From NCBI RefSeq assembly GCF_002162375.1, contig NZ_CP021425.1:124001-188000 (forward strand): a DNA stretch of 64,000 bases, in the 5' to 3' direction. A program made the position numbers and the translations under genes. Below are positions 25,256 through 33,448 of the stretch, in pieces; position 1 is the stretch's first letter, and every line of letters begins with the position of its first letter. Source of the stretch: Oleiphilus messinensis. Its GTDB lineage: Bacteria > Pseudomonadota > Gammaproteobacteria > Pseudomonadales > Oleiphilaceae. The notes beneath the pieces are model-generated. The model was not told the DNA's origin and did not search any database. It saw only the letters and a list, made by a program, of their open reading frames with translations.

Positions 25256-26569
25256 CTAGCCCTTGGAAGGGGAGAAGTGCTCCGATTTCTGACCGTCAAA
25301 TTCAGTCAACACAACTTCGATAGCAACACTTTGCAAAAATGCATAGGTACCGCCACTTTGGTACAGCTTTTGAATCGCGTCTTTTGCCTTCTGAAAGGTC
25401 CAAGGTGGGATATAGAGGTTGAGCTCGATTCCTTTGCTTTTTTTATCCCGCTCATCGTGCCAATCAACAAGCTTGGTCGTCAAGCGTGAAAACAGGATGG
25501 AAAAGTGATGGCTGTCCGGTGATGTGATCTCACACTCTAAAATATAGCTTTTAAACATCCCTAGTTTTTTGACTGTTTTTTCATTGAAAAACAAGCCTTC
25601 TTTGCGTTTCACTGCTGCAGGAGCTTTTGCGTCCGGGGATTGTGCTTGGGCAGTAATGTTATCCGGTTTTGCCTCGGTTTTGGATTTGGCAACAGTTTTA
25701 GCTTCAGTAACAGTTTCGGTAACGACAGATTCATTGTGTCTAACAGATTGTTCTGGTGTTGGTACCGGTGGGGGGTCTGCGGGATGCTCCAGTTGTTTGA
25801 GGGCTTTGATCAATTCGCGACCACTTTGAAAGCGATCCTCTGCGTCCTTGGCCATCAGGCGATTCAGAATATCCTGAAATTCCGCGTGTTGCCAGGGGAA
25901 TTCCGGAATCGGATCCTGAACGTGTTTCAGTGCCATGGCGAGGAAGTCATCGGTTTGATAGGGCGGCACCTTCATCAGCATTTCATACAACACGACACCC
26001 AGTGAGTAAAGGTCGGCGCGACTGTCGATGTCTTCGCCGCTGATTTGTTCGGGGCTCATGTAGGTCGGGGTGCCGATGATGGTTCCAGCCTGGGTCAGAC
26101 CTTCGCTGGCTTTTTGCGCACGAGCGACGCCAAAATCGGTCAAAACGGCAGAGTTGTCGCCCCGGAACATAATGTTGTCGGGCTTGATATCCCGGTGAAT
26201 ATAGCCGTTATCATGGGCAAACTGCAGGGCGGAGGCGATTTCCCGGCAAATCTGAATAACTTCTGCTTTTTCCAGACCGGCCTTGATCCATTGCGGGAGC
26301 ACTCCGCCACTGAGATAGTCCATGGTCATGTAATAGTGCTCATTCTGTAACCCGACATCGTAGACGGGCACAATATGCGGATGCGACAGCCCAGCGACAA
26401 TGCGCGCCTCGCGGAGAAAGCGCTCGGCGAACTCCTGATCCTGGGCGACTTTGGCGTCCAGAACCTTTATCGCGACTTTCCGGCCAAACGATTCCTGTAC
26501 TCCCAAATACACCGTGGCCATGCCACCGCGGCCCAATTCGCGAGAGATGGTATATCCTGGAATTTCCAT
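25256..26569 (-). CDS. Serine/threonine protein kinase with C-terminal accessory domain
   Basis: 437 aa from ATG 26569, preceded by AAGGGA; the longer frame to 26743 has no site and odd composition. The Hanks kinase core is complete: GRGGMATVY loop, VAIKVLD (K35), HRDIKPDN (about 125), DFGVARA and YMSPEQISGE. A Pro/Lys/Ala linker (about 285-345) leads to a globular C-terminal domain (KKLGMFKSYILECEITSPDS; NLYIPPWTFQKAKDAI) that I do not recognise. No transmembrane helix is seen, unlike many PknB proteins. The TAG stop lies inside the CTAG at the MITE edge. Reconstruction of the site before insertion (GGC TAG TAC) shows the same stop, so the MITE did not truncate the gene. Confidence 0.88.
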   Translation of the reverse strand: MEIPGYTISRELGRGGMATVYLGVQESFGRKVAIKVLDAKVAQDQEFAERFLREARIVAGLSHPHIVPVYDVGLQNEHYYMTMDYLSGGVLPQWIKAGLEKAEVIQICREIASALQFAHDNGYIHRDIKPDNIMFRGDNSAVLTDFGVARAQKASEGLTQAGTIIGTPTYMSPEQISGEDIDSRADLYSLGVVLYEMLMKVPPYQTDDFLAMALKHVQDPIPEFPWQHAEFQDILNRLMAKDAEDRFQSGRELIKALKQLEHPADPPPVPTPEQSVRHNESVVTETVTEAKTVAKSKTEAKPDNITAQAQSPDAKAPAAVKRKEGLFFNEKTVKKLGMFKSYILECEITSPDSHHFSILFSRLTTKLVDWHDERDKKSKGIELNLYIPPWTFQKAKDAIQKLYQSGGTYAFLQSVAIEVVLTEFDGQKSEHFSPSKG

Positions 26570-26886
26570 ATGATTAAGTCCCTTGGTTGCTCTGAGACAG
26601 ATGAGAATAAAGTGGGTGATGTGTCCACTGCTATACAAACAATATAGCGCTTGATCTGATTTGGAGCTGAAAATATGTGCAGTCTTTGCCACGACCAAAC
26701 GCATACAACAAGGGAATAGCATGGACTTTTGTTTGCATGACACGGTAGGTGTAATGCTGAGTTTTGTAGCAGTTGTACTACATTGTTGTATCGAAATTGT
26801 TGTATTCCCGTGGTTTTATCGAGCCGATCAACTTTATATGACGTATAAGTCATTATTATGAGGGGGTGAGTACCGCAAACACGCAT
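26570..26886. other. Intergenic region upstream of the kinase gene
   Basis: This AT-rich stretch should hold the kinase promoter on the minus strand. On the plus strand a 46-codon frame (26721-26861) has AAGGGA 6 bp before its ATG and a hydrophobic centre, but nothing else supports it. No terminator or operator stands out. Confidence 0.4.
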
Positions 26887-28334
26887 AGTGGATAATCATA
26901 GGTAGAACATTAAGCAAAAAAGCAGGGTAACTTGATGATATTAATATGGATTCATCCTGCAATAAGGTAGATTGTTAGTCGTCAAACACACTACCGACCC
27001 TAAAGCAGAATGAATCAGCGTAAATTTACCACATTTCTTGAAAAACTCACCCATTCCCTCAACCCAGAAAAAATTACTGAAATCGCTAAACAAGAAGATT
27101 TCTGTGTGCGGCAGAGACGAATTACGCCTTTTAATCTAGTCACATGCCTGGTTGCAGTGATGGCCTCGAGCACCATAGAAAGTGTGGCAGACATTCAGCG
27201 GCGGTACTGCGAGTGGTCGGAGAGCAATATCTCTTATCGGGCCTTTCACAATCAATTTTCGAAGCCCGAGTTTCCTGAGTTTATGCGCGAAGTACTGTCA
27301 TCACTCCTCACAGATTGGTTGCAACCCTCTCTGGCTTTTCCAGAAGGCCACTCTTTTCATCAGTTCAAACAGATTCTGATTCAGGATGGCAGCTCGTTTG
27401 CTGTGAAGGACTCGTTGAAGAAATCGTTTCCTGGTCGTTTCAAAACCATCAGCCCTGCCGCTGTTGAACTTCAAGTGACCATGGATCTTCTAGCAGATCA
27501 GCCCTGTTCTATCTCGTTGACCCCCGATACCGCCAGCGAGCGGGACTACCTCCCTGAGCCCCAAACGCTATCCGGGTGTTTGTTGCTGCTTGACCGGGGG
27601 TACTTCGATCTGGAGTGGTTTCAGAACTTGCAGGATACTGGAGGGTTTTATATCGCGCGGTGTAAGAACAACATTAATCCAGTCGTCGAGGCTGCTTATC
27701 GAGAAGATGGAAAAATGCTGAAGCACGTGAAGGGAAAGCCGCTGAAAACAGTGCAAGGCAAGCTGTTCAAGCGACAACGTACGGAATTAATTGTTTCCTG
27801 GAAAAAAGGAAAGCACACAATCACCGCAAGATTGGTTGCTTGTTGGATCAAGCGGGAAAAGAAATTCTCCTGGCTGATAACCAACCTTCCTCAAGAGCAG
27901 TTTTCTCTGGACGAGGTGAGTGAGGCTTACCGGCTTCGCTGGCAAATCGAGTTGTTATTCAAAGAGTGGAAATCCTATGCCAATCTACGGTGCTTTGATA
28001 CCGGCAAGGAATCAATAGCAACCGGGCTAATCTGGGCGGCGATTACGGCGGCACTCATGAAGCGTTTTATTTGCCACAGCGCACAACGCATACTCGGCAA
28101 AGTGCTATCCACTCGAAAAGCTGCGATGTGCTGCACAGTGACTTTTTGCGATACGATGCTCGGCATCATGCGCGTTGACCGAAAAGCAACTAAGCTCAAT
28201 GCGCGCAAATTGATTAACTTTCTTGGGCGTTATGCTGGACGTGCTCACCCCAAAAGAGACTGTGATTCGGGTAAATTCAGTTTGGGTCTACAGCTCTGTT
28301 AGGTGGCTTAATGTTCTACCTATGAGTGGATAAT
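26887..28334 (+). mobile_element. IS4-family insertion sequence with 10-bp target duplication
   Basis: The element spans 26897-28324 (1428 bp). Its ends CATAGGTAGAACATTAAGC (26897-26915) and the exact complement at 28306-28324 are a perfect 19-bp inverted repeat. Directly outside lies the duplicated target AGTGGATAAT (26887-26896 and 28325-28334). The intact ORF, perfect ends and perfect duplication suggest a recent insertion, between the Ser/Thr kinase gene and a J-domain gene. Confidence 0.95.
27010..28302 (+). CDS. IS4-family DDE transposase
   Basis: 430 aa. The DDE catalytic set is visible: first D in ILIQDGSSFAVKD (about 124), second D in LLLLDRGYFDLEW (about 197), and the C-terminal signature YRLRWQIELLFKEWK (about 313), which holds the E and the IS4 Y-x2-R-x3-E-x6-K motif. 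Most of the remaining length is the beta-strand insertion typical of IS4. The frame fills the element and ends 3 bp before its right inverted repeat. It should be functional. Confidence 0.93.
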   Translation: MNQRKFTTFLEKLTHSLNPEKITEIAKQEDFCVRQRRITPFNLVTCLVAVMASSTIESVADIQRRYCEWSESNISYRAFHNQFSKPEFPEFMREVLSSLLTDWLQPSLAFPEGHSFHQFKQILIQDGSSFAVKDSLKKSFPGRFKTISPAAVELQVTMDLLADQPCSISLTPDTASERDYLPEPQTLSGCLLLLDRGYFDLEWFQNLQDTGGFYIARCKNNINPVVEAAYREDGKMLKHVKGKPLKTVQGKLFKRQRTELIVSWKKGKHTITARLVACWIKREKKFSWLITNLPQEQFSLDEVSEAYRLRWQIELLFKEWKSYANLRCFDTGKESIATGLIWAAITAALMKRFICHSAQRILGKVLSTRKAAMCCTVTFCDTMLGIMRVDRKATKLNARKLINFLGRYAGRAHPKRDCDSGKFSLGLQLC

Positions 28335-28432
28335 AGTGTCAGGTTTTAATGTACCGGTCTTCGATCAGTGTAAAAACTGTTCCGAAGTGCTACCTTTTAT
28401 AGGAAATTGTTGAGACGAGAGTAACGTGGGCC

Positions 28433-29146
28433 ATGGGGCAGTTTAGAACGCACTATGACAATCTGAAAGTACCTCGCAATGCGTCCCAAGCGGAAATTCG
28501 TCTCGCTTACAAAAAGTTGTGCCAGAAATATCACCCGGATAAATGTCCCACAAATTCAGACTCACAGCGAATTATCCGTATAGTGAACAGTGCCTATGCC
28601 GTTCTATCTGATCCCCGGAGCCGCCGAAAGCATGATGTATGGATTCGCACTCAACAGGCCAGGGCTGATGCTGCAAAATCTACACCCCTCAAAATCAAAG
28701 GGAATTCAGATCCTGCGTCGGAGCGGAACACGTCGACAGGAGAGGATGGGAGAACAGGGCCAAGCGCGAAGTCCGGCTTTGATTTCCTGACGCGGGTGCA
28801 GAATCTCAACCGTATCAATGCTCAGATTGAACGTGAAGTTCTGCGGGCAAAAGCCCAATCCGTGCGGTCGGAATCGGCACCTATGGAGGCGGTTTGTAAC
28901 TGGCAGGGGCGTCGCTGGCAAGCTCCTGTTATTGTGGCATTGAAGCTGGTGCTGTGTATCTTGCTGATTGCGTCGCTGCTTGTTGGTGCTCCGGAATTGA
29001 ACCCGCCTGCCGATGGCATGGGTATCTCGCAGCCGCCACTCACCACATTGGAACGTGCTGACACGCACGATGAAATCAGCCGCCTCGAAGCAATCGAGCA
29101 GAGCCATCCTCCCAGCCAGGGCTGGATCGATAAAAATATATTCTAA
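28433..29146 (+). CDS. J-domain protein with C-terminal membrane helix
   Basis: 237 aa. An N-terminal J domain (residues 7-70) contains HYDNLKVPRNASQAEIRLAY, YHPDKCPT with HPD, and AYAVLSDPRSRRKHD. A polar linker with repeated basic residues follows. A single transmembrane helix is at about 168-188 (VIVALKLVLCILLIASLLVG), and about 50 residues lie beyond it. The protein probably recruits DnaK to the cytoplasmic face of the inner membrane. The ribosome site before ATG 28433 is weak. It is unrelated in architecture to the J-domain protein at 14.2 kb. Confidence 0.8.
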   Translation: MGQFRTHYDNLKVPRNASQAEIRLAYKKLCQKYHPDKCPTNSDSQRIIRIVNSAYAVLSDPRSRRKHDVWIRTQQARADAAKSTPLKIKGNSDPASERNTSTGEDGRTGPSAKSGFDFLTRVQNLNRINAQIEREVLRAKAQSVRSESAPMEAVCNWQGRRWQAPVIVALKLVLCILLIASLLVGAPELNPPADGMGISQPPLTTLERADTHDEISRLEAIEQSHPPSQGWIDKNIF

Positions 29147-29296
29147 AATCGCATCATATCTAATTCGCACTCCTTCAAGAGTTAGACTAATCTGGGAAAA
29201 GTGAACAAAAACAAAATGGAACGAGTGTGCCTAAAGCACAAATTTAATGCCGGGATGGCAGTGACATGCTTTTTTTTGATTTATCAGGAGTCAATG

Positions 29297-30040
29297 ATGT
29301 TTAAGCGATTACTGCATCACATGAGTGTTCTTGCGGTTATTTCCCTCTGTTTTACCACTGTAGTGCGGGCCGAAAGCATAACCATTGCTGCAGAAGATGA
29401 TTGGGTACCCTATGCGCGAGCAGATGGTACCGGGCTCGCGAATGAAATGGTCAAAGCCGCTTTCAAAACGGTTGGAATTGATGTGACTTATCAGGTCTTT
29501 CCTTACATTCGTGTTCTGAGTTATCTGGATTCGGGTGAGTACGTTGCCGGATTCAACGTGCCACTGGACGATGAGAATAAAGACAAATACATCTTCGGCA
29601 AGCAGAGCCTTTACGATGTGCCATCGCAATACTTTGTGAACAAAAGTGCGCCGTTGAAAGCAACCAAGCGAGAGGAGCTGGTCAATGGCGAGAAAATCGG
29701 TATTGTGCGCGGTTATGGTTACGGCGACGCATTTAACCAGATGGCTGAACAAGGCAAAGTTCGCAGCGTAATCAGCAACAGTGATTCCATCAACTTGAAG
29801 AAACTGGCGTCAAATCGCTTGGATGCGACCATTATCTTTGAAAAATCTGCCGGTGTTTTATTGAAGGAGCTGGGCCTGGAAGATCAGATTGAAGTGGCAT
29901 TTGTGCATGAGATACTGCCCATTTATCTGGCATTTTCCAAAGCGCATCCGAAGGGCCAGTATTATTCAGACAAGTTTGATGAAGGTATGGCGAATTTGAA
30001 AGCCAGTGGTGAATACCAGAAAATTTATGACGCTTATTAA
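29297..30040 (+). CDS. Periplasmic solute-binding protein (family 3 type)
   Basis: 247 aa from the second ATG of the ATGATG pair, with AGGAG 6 bp upstream. The signal peptide MFKRLLHHMSVLAVISLCFT is cleaved after VVRA. The mature part SITIAAEDDWVPYARADGTG, LANEMVKAAFKTVGIDVTYQ and later VNGEKIGIVRGYGYGDAFNQ fits the SBP_bac_3 fold. It has no transporter permease nearby, so it may bind a ligand for sensing or serve a distant transporter. Such orphan proteins are common in this class. Confidence 0.85.
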   Translation: MFKRLLHHMSVLAVISLCFTTVVRAESITIAAEDDWVPYARADGTGLANEMVKAAFKTVGIDVTYQVFPYIRVLSYLDSGEYVAGFNVPLDDENKDKYIFGKQSLYDVPSQYFVNKSAPLKATKREELVNGEKIGIVRGYGYGDAFNQMAEQGKVRSVISNSDSINLKKLASNRLDATIIFEKSAGVLLKELGLEDQIEVAFVHEILPIYLAFSKAHPKGQYYSDKFDEGMANLKASGEYQKIYDAY

Positions 30041-30192
30041 TCCCGTTATTCTCACCTGATTGATTCGCAATCGATTCTGAGTCGTTTTATGCGGCTCAGA
30101 GCTTGATTCCAAGTCTGCCGCCTCCAAGGCCTGCCATATCACCATACTCAGCGGTATACTGAATACAATGAGTAGAATTGGCTGAGAGCTGC

Positions 30193-30996
30193 ATGTTATC
30201 CGCACTGATGAAACGATACGGGTCAGGTTTAAAAACACTTACTGTAGTGTTGTTATGCCTCTCGCAAACCGGTTGTCTGAAATGGTTCAGGGTTGCAGAA
30301 TTCGGGCTCCAGTTTTGTAATTTTGATGGACATTTTGCGCTACAGTATGAGCAGCCACAACCTGTGCTGTGGATGCGTGATCCTGTACTGTTGAAATCCG
30401 ATGTGGATGATCTTTTGGGTGTCACCCCGACCCAAATCTATCAACTGCCAGATCAAGCGCTTTTGCGTGCCGGGTACTATTTTGTCAATCGGGAAGATTC
30501 CCGCACAGACCGCCCCATCTTTGGCTTTGAATTGGAATATCTGGCACCGGAAGAGGATTGGAGGTTATACAAAGGCATTGGCGATGAAAAGGTCTCACGG
30601 ATTCTCCCGCTGGCGCTTGTGGAGCAAGGATTTCGAGCGTTGTGTTCCCGTAATACAGACTATAGTTTGAGTCGAATCCGGTTCGGATTAACCAATATCA
30701 ACCGATCCTTACTGCCAAACCAAGGTGAAATTACCGCCTTACTGGGTCCATCCGCCTATCAAAGTGAGTCTCTGGAATCGGATCGAGACTTTACACCGCT
30801 GCAACCCGCTGAACCATTGAATCATCGACTGGGTTATGAATTTGATAAAATCGGCGATGATAACAATCCTGGCCGTATGAAAATGGAAATTGGCTACGCA
30901 AAATCGGGTGAAGTACTGATTATTCAAGCGCGATACAGTCAGTATGAATTTGCCGTTGACTTTACAAGACAACGGGCCACGGTCTATAGATTGTAG
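30193..30996 (+). CDS. Putative lipoprotein of unknown function
   Basis: 267 aa from ATG 30193 (GAGAG upstream). The N-terminus has a basic n-region, a hydrophobic core and the lipobox LSQTGC, so it is probably lipidated and anchored to a membrane. The mature protein is rich in aromatic and acidic residues and shows beta-rich segments (LRAGYYFVNREDSRTDRPIF; MKMEIGYAKSGEVLIIQARY). No family is recognised. It stands alone between the solute-binding protein and the sigma-factor gene. Confidence 0.65.
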   Translation: MLSALMKRYGSGLKTLTVVLLCLSQTGCLKWFRVAEFGLQFCNFDGHFALQYEQPQPVLWMRDPVLLKSDVDDLLGVTPTQIYQLPDQALLRAGYYFVNREDSRTDRPIFGFELEYLAPEEDWRLYKGIGDEKVSRILPLALVEQGFRALCSRNTDYSLSRIRFGLTNINRSLLPNQGEITALLGPSAYQSESLESDRDFTPLQPAEPLNHRLGYEFDKIGDDNNPGRMKMEIGYAKSGEVLIIQARYSQYEFAVDFTRQRATVYRL

Positions 30997-31127
30997 TTTT
31001 GAACGAAGAACAGGATAGTCCAACGCATCCAAATCAGCATACTCGTCGTATCTGCAAATAGCTTGCTTTACTTTTTTTTGTATGTGGGCTCTGCGAGACA
31101 CCGGGTCACCCTGTGTTTGAGGAAATC

Positions 31128-31670
31128 ATGGCAGAACAAGCGGAACTTATGAAATTGTTACAAGGTACTGCACTTGGCGATCAAAACCAGTTTGCCGAGT
31201 TGTATAAAATAACATCGCCAGCATTGTTTGGCTTGTGCATAAAAATGCTCAAGCGGCGGGACTGGGCGGAAGAAGTGTTGCAGGAGGCCTTTATCAAGGT
31301 TTGGCATCACGCTTCGGAGTATCATCCGGATCGAGGGGCAGTAAGTACATGGTTAACCAGCATAGTACGGTATCGCGCATTAGATCGATTGCGGGTTATT
31401 AAACCGACGGAAATGCTGGATGAGCAACTGGATTATGAGGAGAGTGGTACACCCACTCCTTTGACCGCCGCCAGCCTGGGTCAGGAGCTCAATGCGTTAC
31501 AGCTCTGTCTCGATGAGCTGTCAGATGAGCAAAAAGACGTGATCGTATTGTCCTTCATGGAAGGGCTGACCCATCAGGAATTGACTGCACGGGTAAGTCG
31601 ACCGCTTGGCACGGTAAAAAGCTGGATTCGTCGCGGTTTGCAAAGTTTGCGGAGGTGTTTGGAGCGATGA
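31128..31670 (+). CDS. ECF RNA polymerase sigma factor (SigK-like)
   Basis: 180 aa from ATG 31128, with GAGGA 5 bp upstream. Region 2 is FAELYKITSPALFGLCIKML and WAEEVLQEAFIKVWHHA; region 4 is LSDEQKDVIVLSFMEGLTHQ and ARVSRPLGTVKSWIRRGLQS. The downstream anti-sigma gene overlaps it by 4 bp (ATGA), which fixes the pair as one unit. SigK-like pairs often control oxidative or envelope stress and are autoregulated; no target promoter could be defined here. Confidence 0.93.
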   Translation: MAEQAELMKLLQGTALGDQNQFAELYKITSPALFGLCIKMLKRRDWAEEVLQEAFIKVWHHASEYHPDRGAVSTWLTSIVRYRALDRLRVIKPTEMLDEQLDYEESGTPTPLTAASLGQELNALQLCLDELSDEQKDVIVLSFMEGLTHQELTARVSRPLGTVKSWIRRGLQSLRRCLER

Positions 31671-32380
31671 ATTATCTGATACCGGAACGCCTGGAAGCAT
31701 TGGCAGGTGCCTATGTGTTGGGAACGTTGCACGGCCTTGCCCGTAAACGCTTCGAACGTGTGTTAATGGAATCATACCGTGCGCGTCAGGCTGTGTGGGA
31801 CTGGGAGCAGAAGCTCAATCCTATGGTTGAGTCCGTTGCTGAAACGGTTCCCCCTGAGCGGATTTGGAGCGGAATTCAACGGCGAATCAATCCGCAACAA
31901 TCCATCGATACGGTAAAACAAGACAATCTGCTGTCCAGTTTAATGTTCTGGCGTCGGTGGGGAGGGGTGAGTACGGTTGTTGCGATTGTGCTTGCACTTT
32001 TTATCAGCCTCTATTTTCCGTTTACCCCTGCTCTGTCGGGCCGTGTAGCAATCTTTAACGATGCACAAAATCAGCCACTATGGCTTGTCAGTTCCGATCT
32101 TGAAACCGGAAAACTAAAGGTCAAAGCGATCAACGCGGAAGCGGTGGCCATTGATAACAAGGCCTTTGAGCTCTGGATGTTGCCGGCATCAGGACAACCC
32201 CGGTCTTTGGGATTGCTGCCGGTTACCGAACAACGGGTTGAAGTGGTATTGAGTCCACAGTTGCTGGCAATACTACAAAATACAGCGGGTTTAGCTGTCA
32301 GTGTCGAGCCACCCGGCGGTTCACCAACGGGATTGCCAACAGGGCCTGTCGTGTATCAGACGAGTATTTTGGAGCTGTAA
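31667..32380 (+). CDS. RskA-like anti-sigma factor
   Basis: 237 aa from ATG 31667. The N-terminal cytoplasmic part has LEALAGAYVLGTLHGLARKR, the anti-sigma domain pattern of the RskA/ChrR-like group without a zinc HxxxCxxC motif. One transmembrane helix lies at about 103-122 (STVVAIVLALFISLYFPF). The periplasmic part AFELWMLPASGQPRSLGLLP matches the anti-sigma-K C-terminal domain. It should hold the sigma factor inactive at the inner membrane until a signal releases it. Confidence 0.9.
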   Translation: MNYLIPERLEALAGAYVLGTLHGLARKRFERVLMESYRARQAVWDWEQKLNPMVESVAETVPPERIWSGIQRRINPQQSIDTVKQDNLLSSLMFWRRWGGVSTVVAIVLALFISLYFPFTPALSGRVAIFNDAQNQPLWLVSSDLETGKLKVKAINAEAVAIDNKAFELWMLPASGQPRSLGLLPVTEQRVEVVLSPQLLAILQNTAGLAVSVEPPGGSPTGLPTGPVVYQTSILEL

Positions 32381-32417
32381 TCCAGGTAGGTGAAGGAGAA
32401 AATATGGGTGGGAATGA

Positions 32418-32437
32418 GGGAGGCGTTGATGCCTCCC
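32418..32437. terminator. Hairpin between the anti-sigma gene and the 54-aa gene
   Basis: A 7-bp stem GGGAGGC / GCCTCCC with a 6-nt loop lies between the two convergent 3' ends. There is a T run 12 bases later on the plus strand only. Confidence 0.45.
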
Positions 32438-32449
32438 GAATGGGATGTT

Positions 32450-32614
32450 TTAAAATGACTCGCGGCAAATCGTTGGTTCGTCGATTTCGCGGCTGGCCTT
32501 TCTTTCTCTGACTTTCTGAGTCATATAATCCAGAATCGTGCCCATGGTGTAACCGATTCCTAAAATCACGAGCGCTGCAACCAGAGTGGATAAAATTGGA
32601 GTATCTAAAACCAT
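32450..32614 (-). CDS. Small single-span membrane protein (54 aa)
   Basis: This short frame begins with ATG 32614 and has AGGA 7 bp upstream. The product begins MVLDTPILSTLVAALVILGI, a transmembrane helix of about 20 residues, and ends in a charged cytoplasmic tail (MTQKVRERKASREIDEP). The coding character, ribosome site and clean stop followed by a hairpin support a real gene. It faces the sigma/anti-sigma pair tail to tail. The function is unknown. Confidence 0.65.
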   Translation of the reverse strand: MVLDTPILSTLVAALVILGIGYTMGTILDYMTQKVRERKASREIDEPTICRESF

Positions 32615-32851
32615 AAATGATTCCTGTAGAAAAGCAGTGAATGGTTTAGCTTGATGATAAGCCGGTGAAAAATTTTGTGCAGAATATAGACAATTATTCT
32701 ATTAAGCAATATTTATATGTAAAAAAATGTATAAAAATTGGACTCAAATCAAAAAAAGAGGGCACATTTTAAACATCCATTCCTGAGTGGCGGACTGCTC
32801 TGCCTTTCCTATACTGAATGAAGTCTGCCAGCTTCAAGGGATACATACAGG

Positions 32852-33442
32852 ATGTGCCACCGGTTATTTTTGCAAAATCTTTCCAGATCTTTCTTGCTAC
32901 TCATCTTGGTTTATTTGGGGGGCTGTGCGAGCTCACCGAATAGCGGAGCGAACGCCACGATTACCCTGCCCTTGGTGAAAGGCTGGTATGAAGGTTCTGA
33001 GGTGTATTATGTCACCACAGATATATCTGAGCCGAAGATGGCCAAAGCAATGAACGCGAATTACGTGCCTCGTTTGGCGAATGCGGTTCCCCCAAGTCCG
33101 AAGCCCCCGCAACTCCGTACCGTTGTAGAACGCATTTATCGTTTTCCCAACGGCGAACAGGCGAATGTACTGCCATCCATACCCTTCCCTTTGGGGCCGG
33201 ACAGTACTGATACACAATACAGTCCGCTATGGTTACTGTACGAAGTAACCTGGAAAGATCCGGCCCGGCAGCGTCTGTTAACGTCTGAAGAAGCCGTACT
33301 CGCCGCGGCAGACAGTGGTCTGGTGGACATTTACCGTACCACCGTGATTGTCAATTGCCCGGTAGTCAAGTTAGCGAAAACCGGCGCATCCCTGGGCGTG
33401 GAGAATGTACAGGATATTGATGCAACCGAGAAAAAATGGTGA
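32852..33442 (+). CDS. Lipoprotein of the lipoprotein-ABC operon
   Basis: 196 aa. The signal sequence ends with the lipobox VYLGGC, followed by SS, which favours sorting to the outer membrane. The mature protein reads KGWYEGSEVYYVTTDISEPK, ANYVPRLANAVP, ERIYRFPNGEQANVLPSIPF and YSPLWLLYEVTWKD. I recall this phrase order from a family of secreted proteins of unknown function (DUF7482-like), but this is not certain. Only 6 bp separate it from the ABC ATPase gene, so the three genes 32852-35775 form an operon. Confidence 0.7.
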   Translation: MCHRLFLQNLSRSFLLLILVYLGGCASSPNSGANATITLPLVKGWYEGSEVYYVTTDISEPKMAKAMNANYVPRLANAVPPSPKPPQLRTVVERIYRFPNGEQANVLPSIPFPLGPDSTDTQYSPLWLLYEVTWKDPARQRLLTSEEAVLAAADSGLVDIYRTTVIVNCPVVKLAKTGASLGVENVQDIDATEKKW

Positions 33443-33448
33443 TTTGCT

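Larger units (their letters stand above)
23665..25259. mobile_element. MITE-like palindromic element, interrupted by an IS110 element
   Basis: The left terminus CTAGGGTCTGTTGACG (23665-23680) begins a 28-bp arm (23671-23698) that is matched in inverted form, with one mismatch, by 23902-23929. The final tip CCCTAG reappears at 25254-25259, beyond the IS110 insertion. Removing the IS restores a continuous inverted terminus of about 34 bp flanked by CTAG, which may be a 4-bp target duplication. Inside, two further hairpins are visible: 23698-23796, built on AGCGCTATTTTTT, and 23805-23901, with a perfect 20-bp stem. The whole would fold as a three-way junction. There is no coding capacity, so a related transposase would have to act in trans. 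Confidence 0.7.

Noticed and set aside
26721-26861. 46-codon frame upstream of the Ser/Thr kinase with AAGGGA before its ATG and a hydrophobic centre
   Set aside because: Only the ribosome site supports it. Codon use looks random, and it lies where the kinase promoter should be, so it is not listed as a gene.
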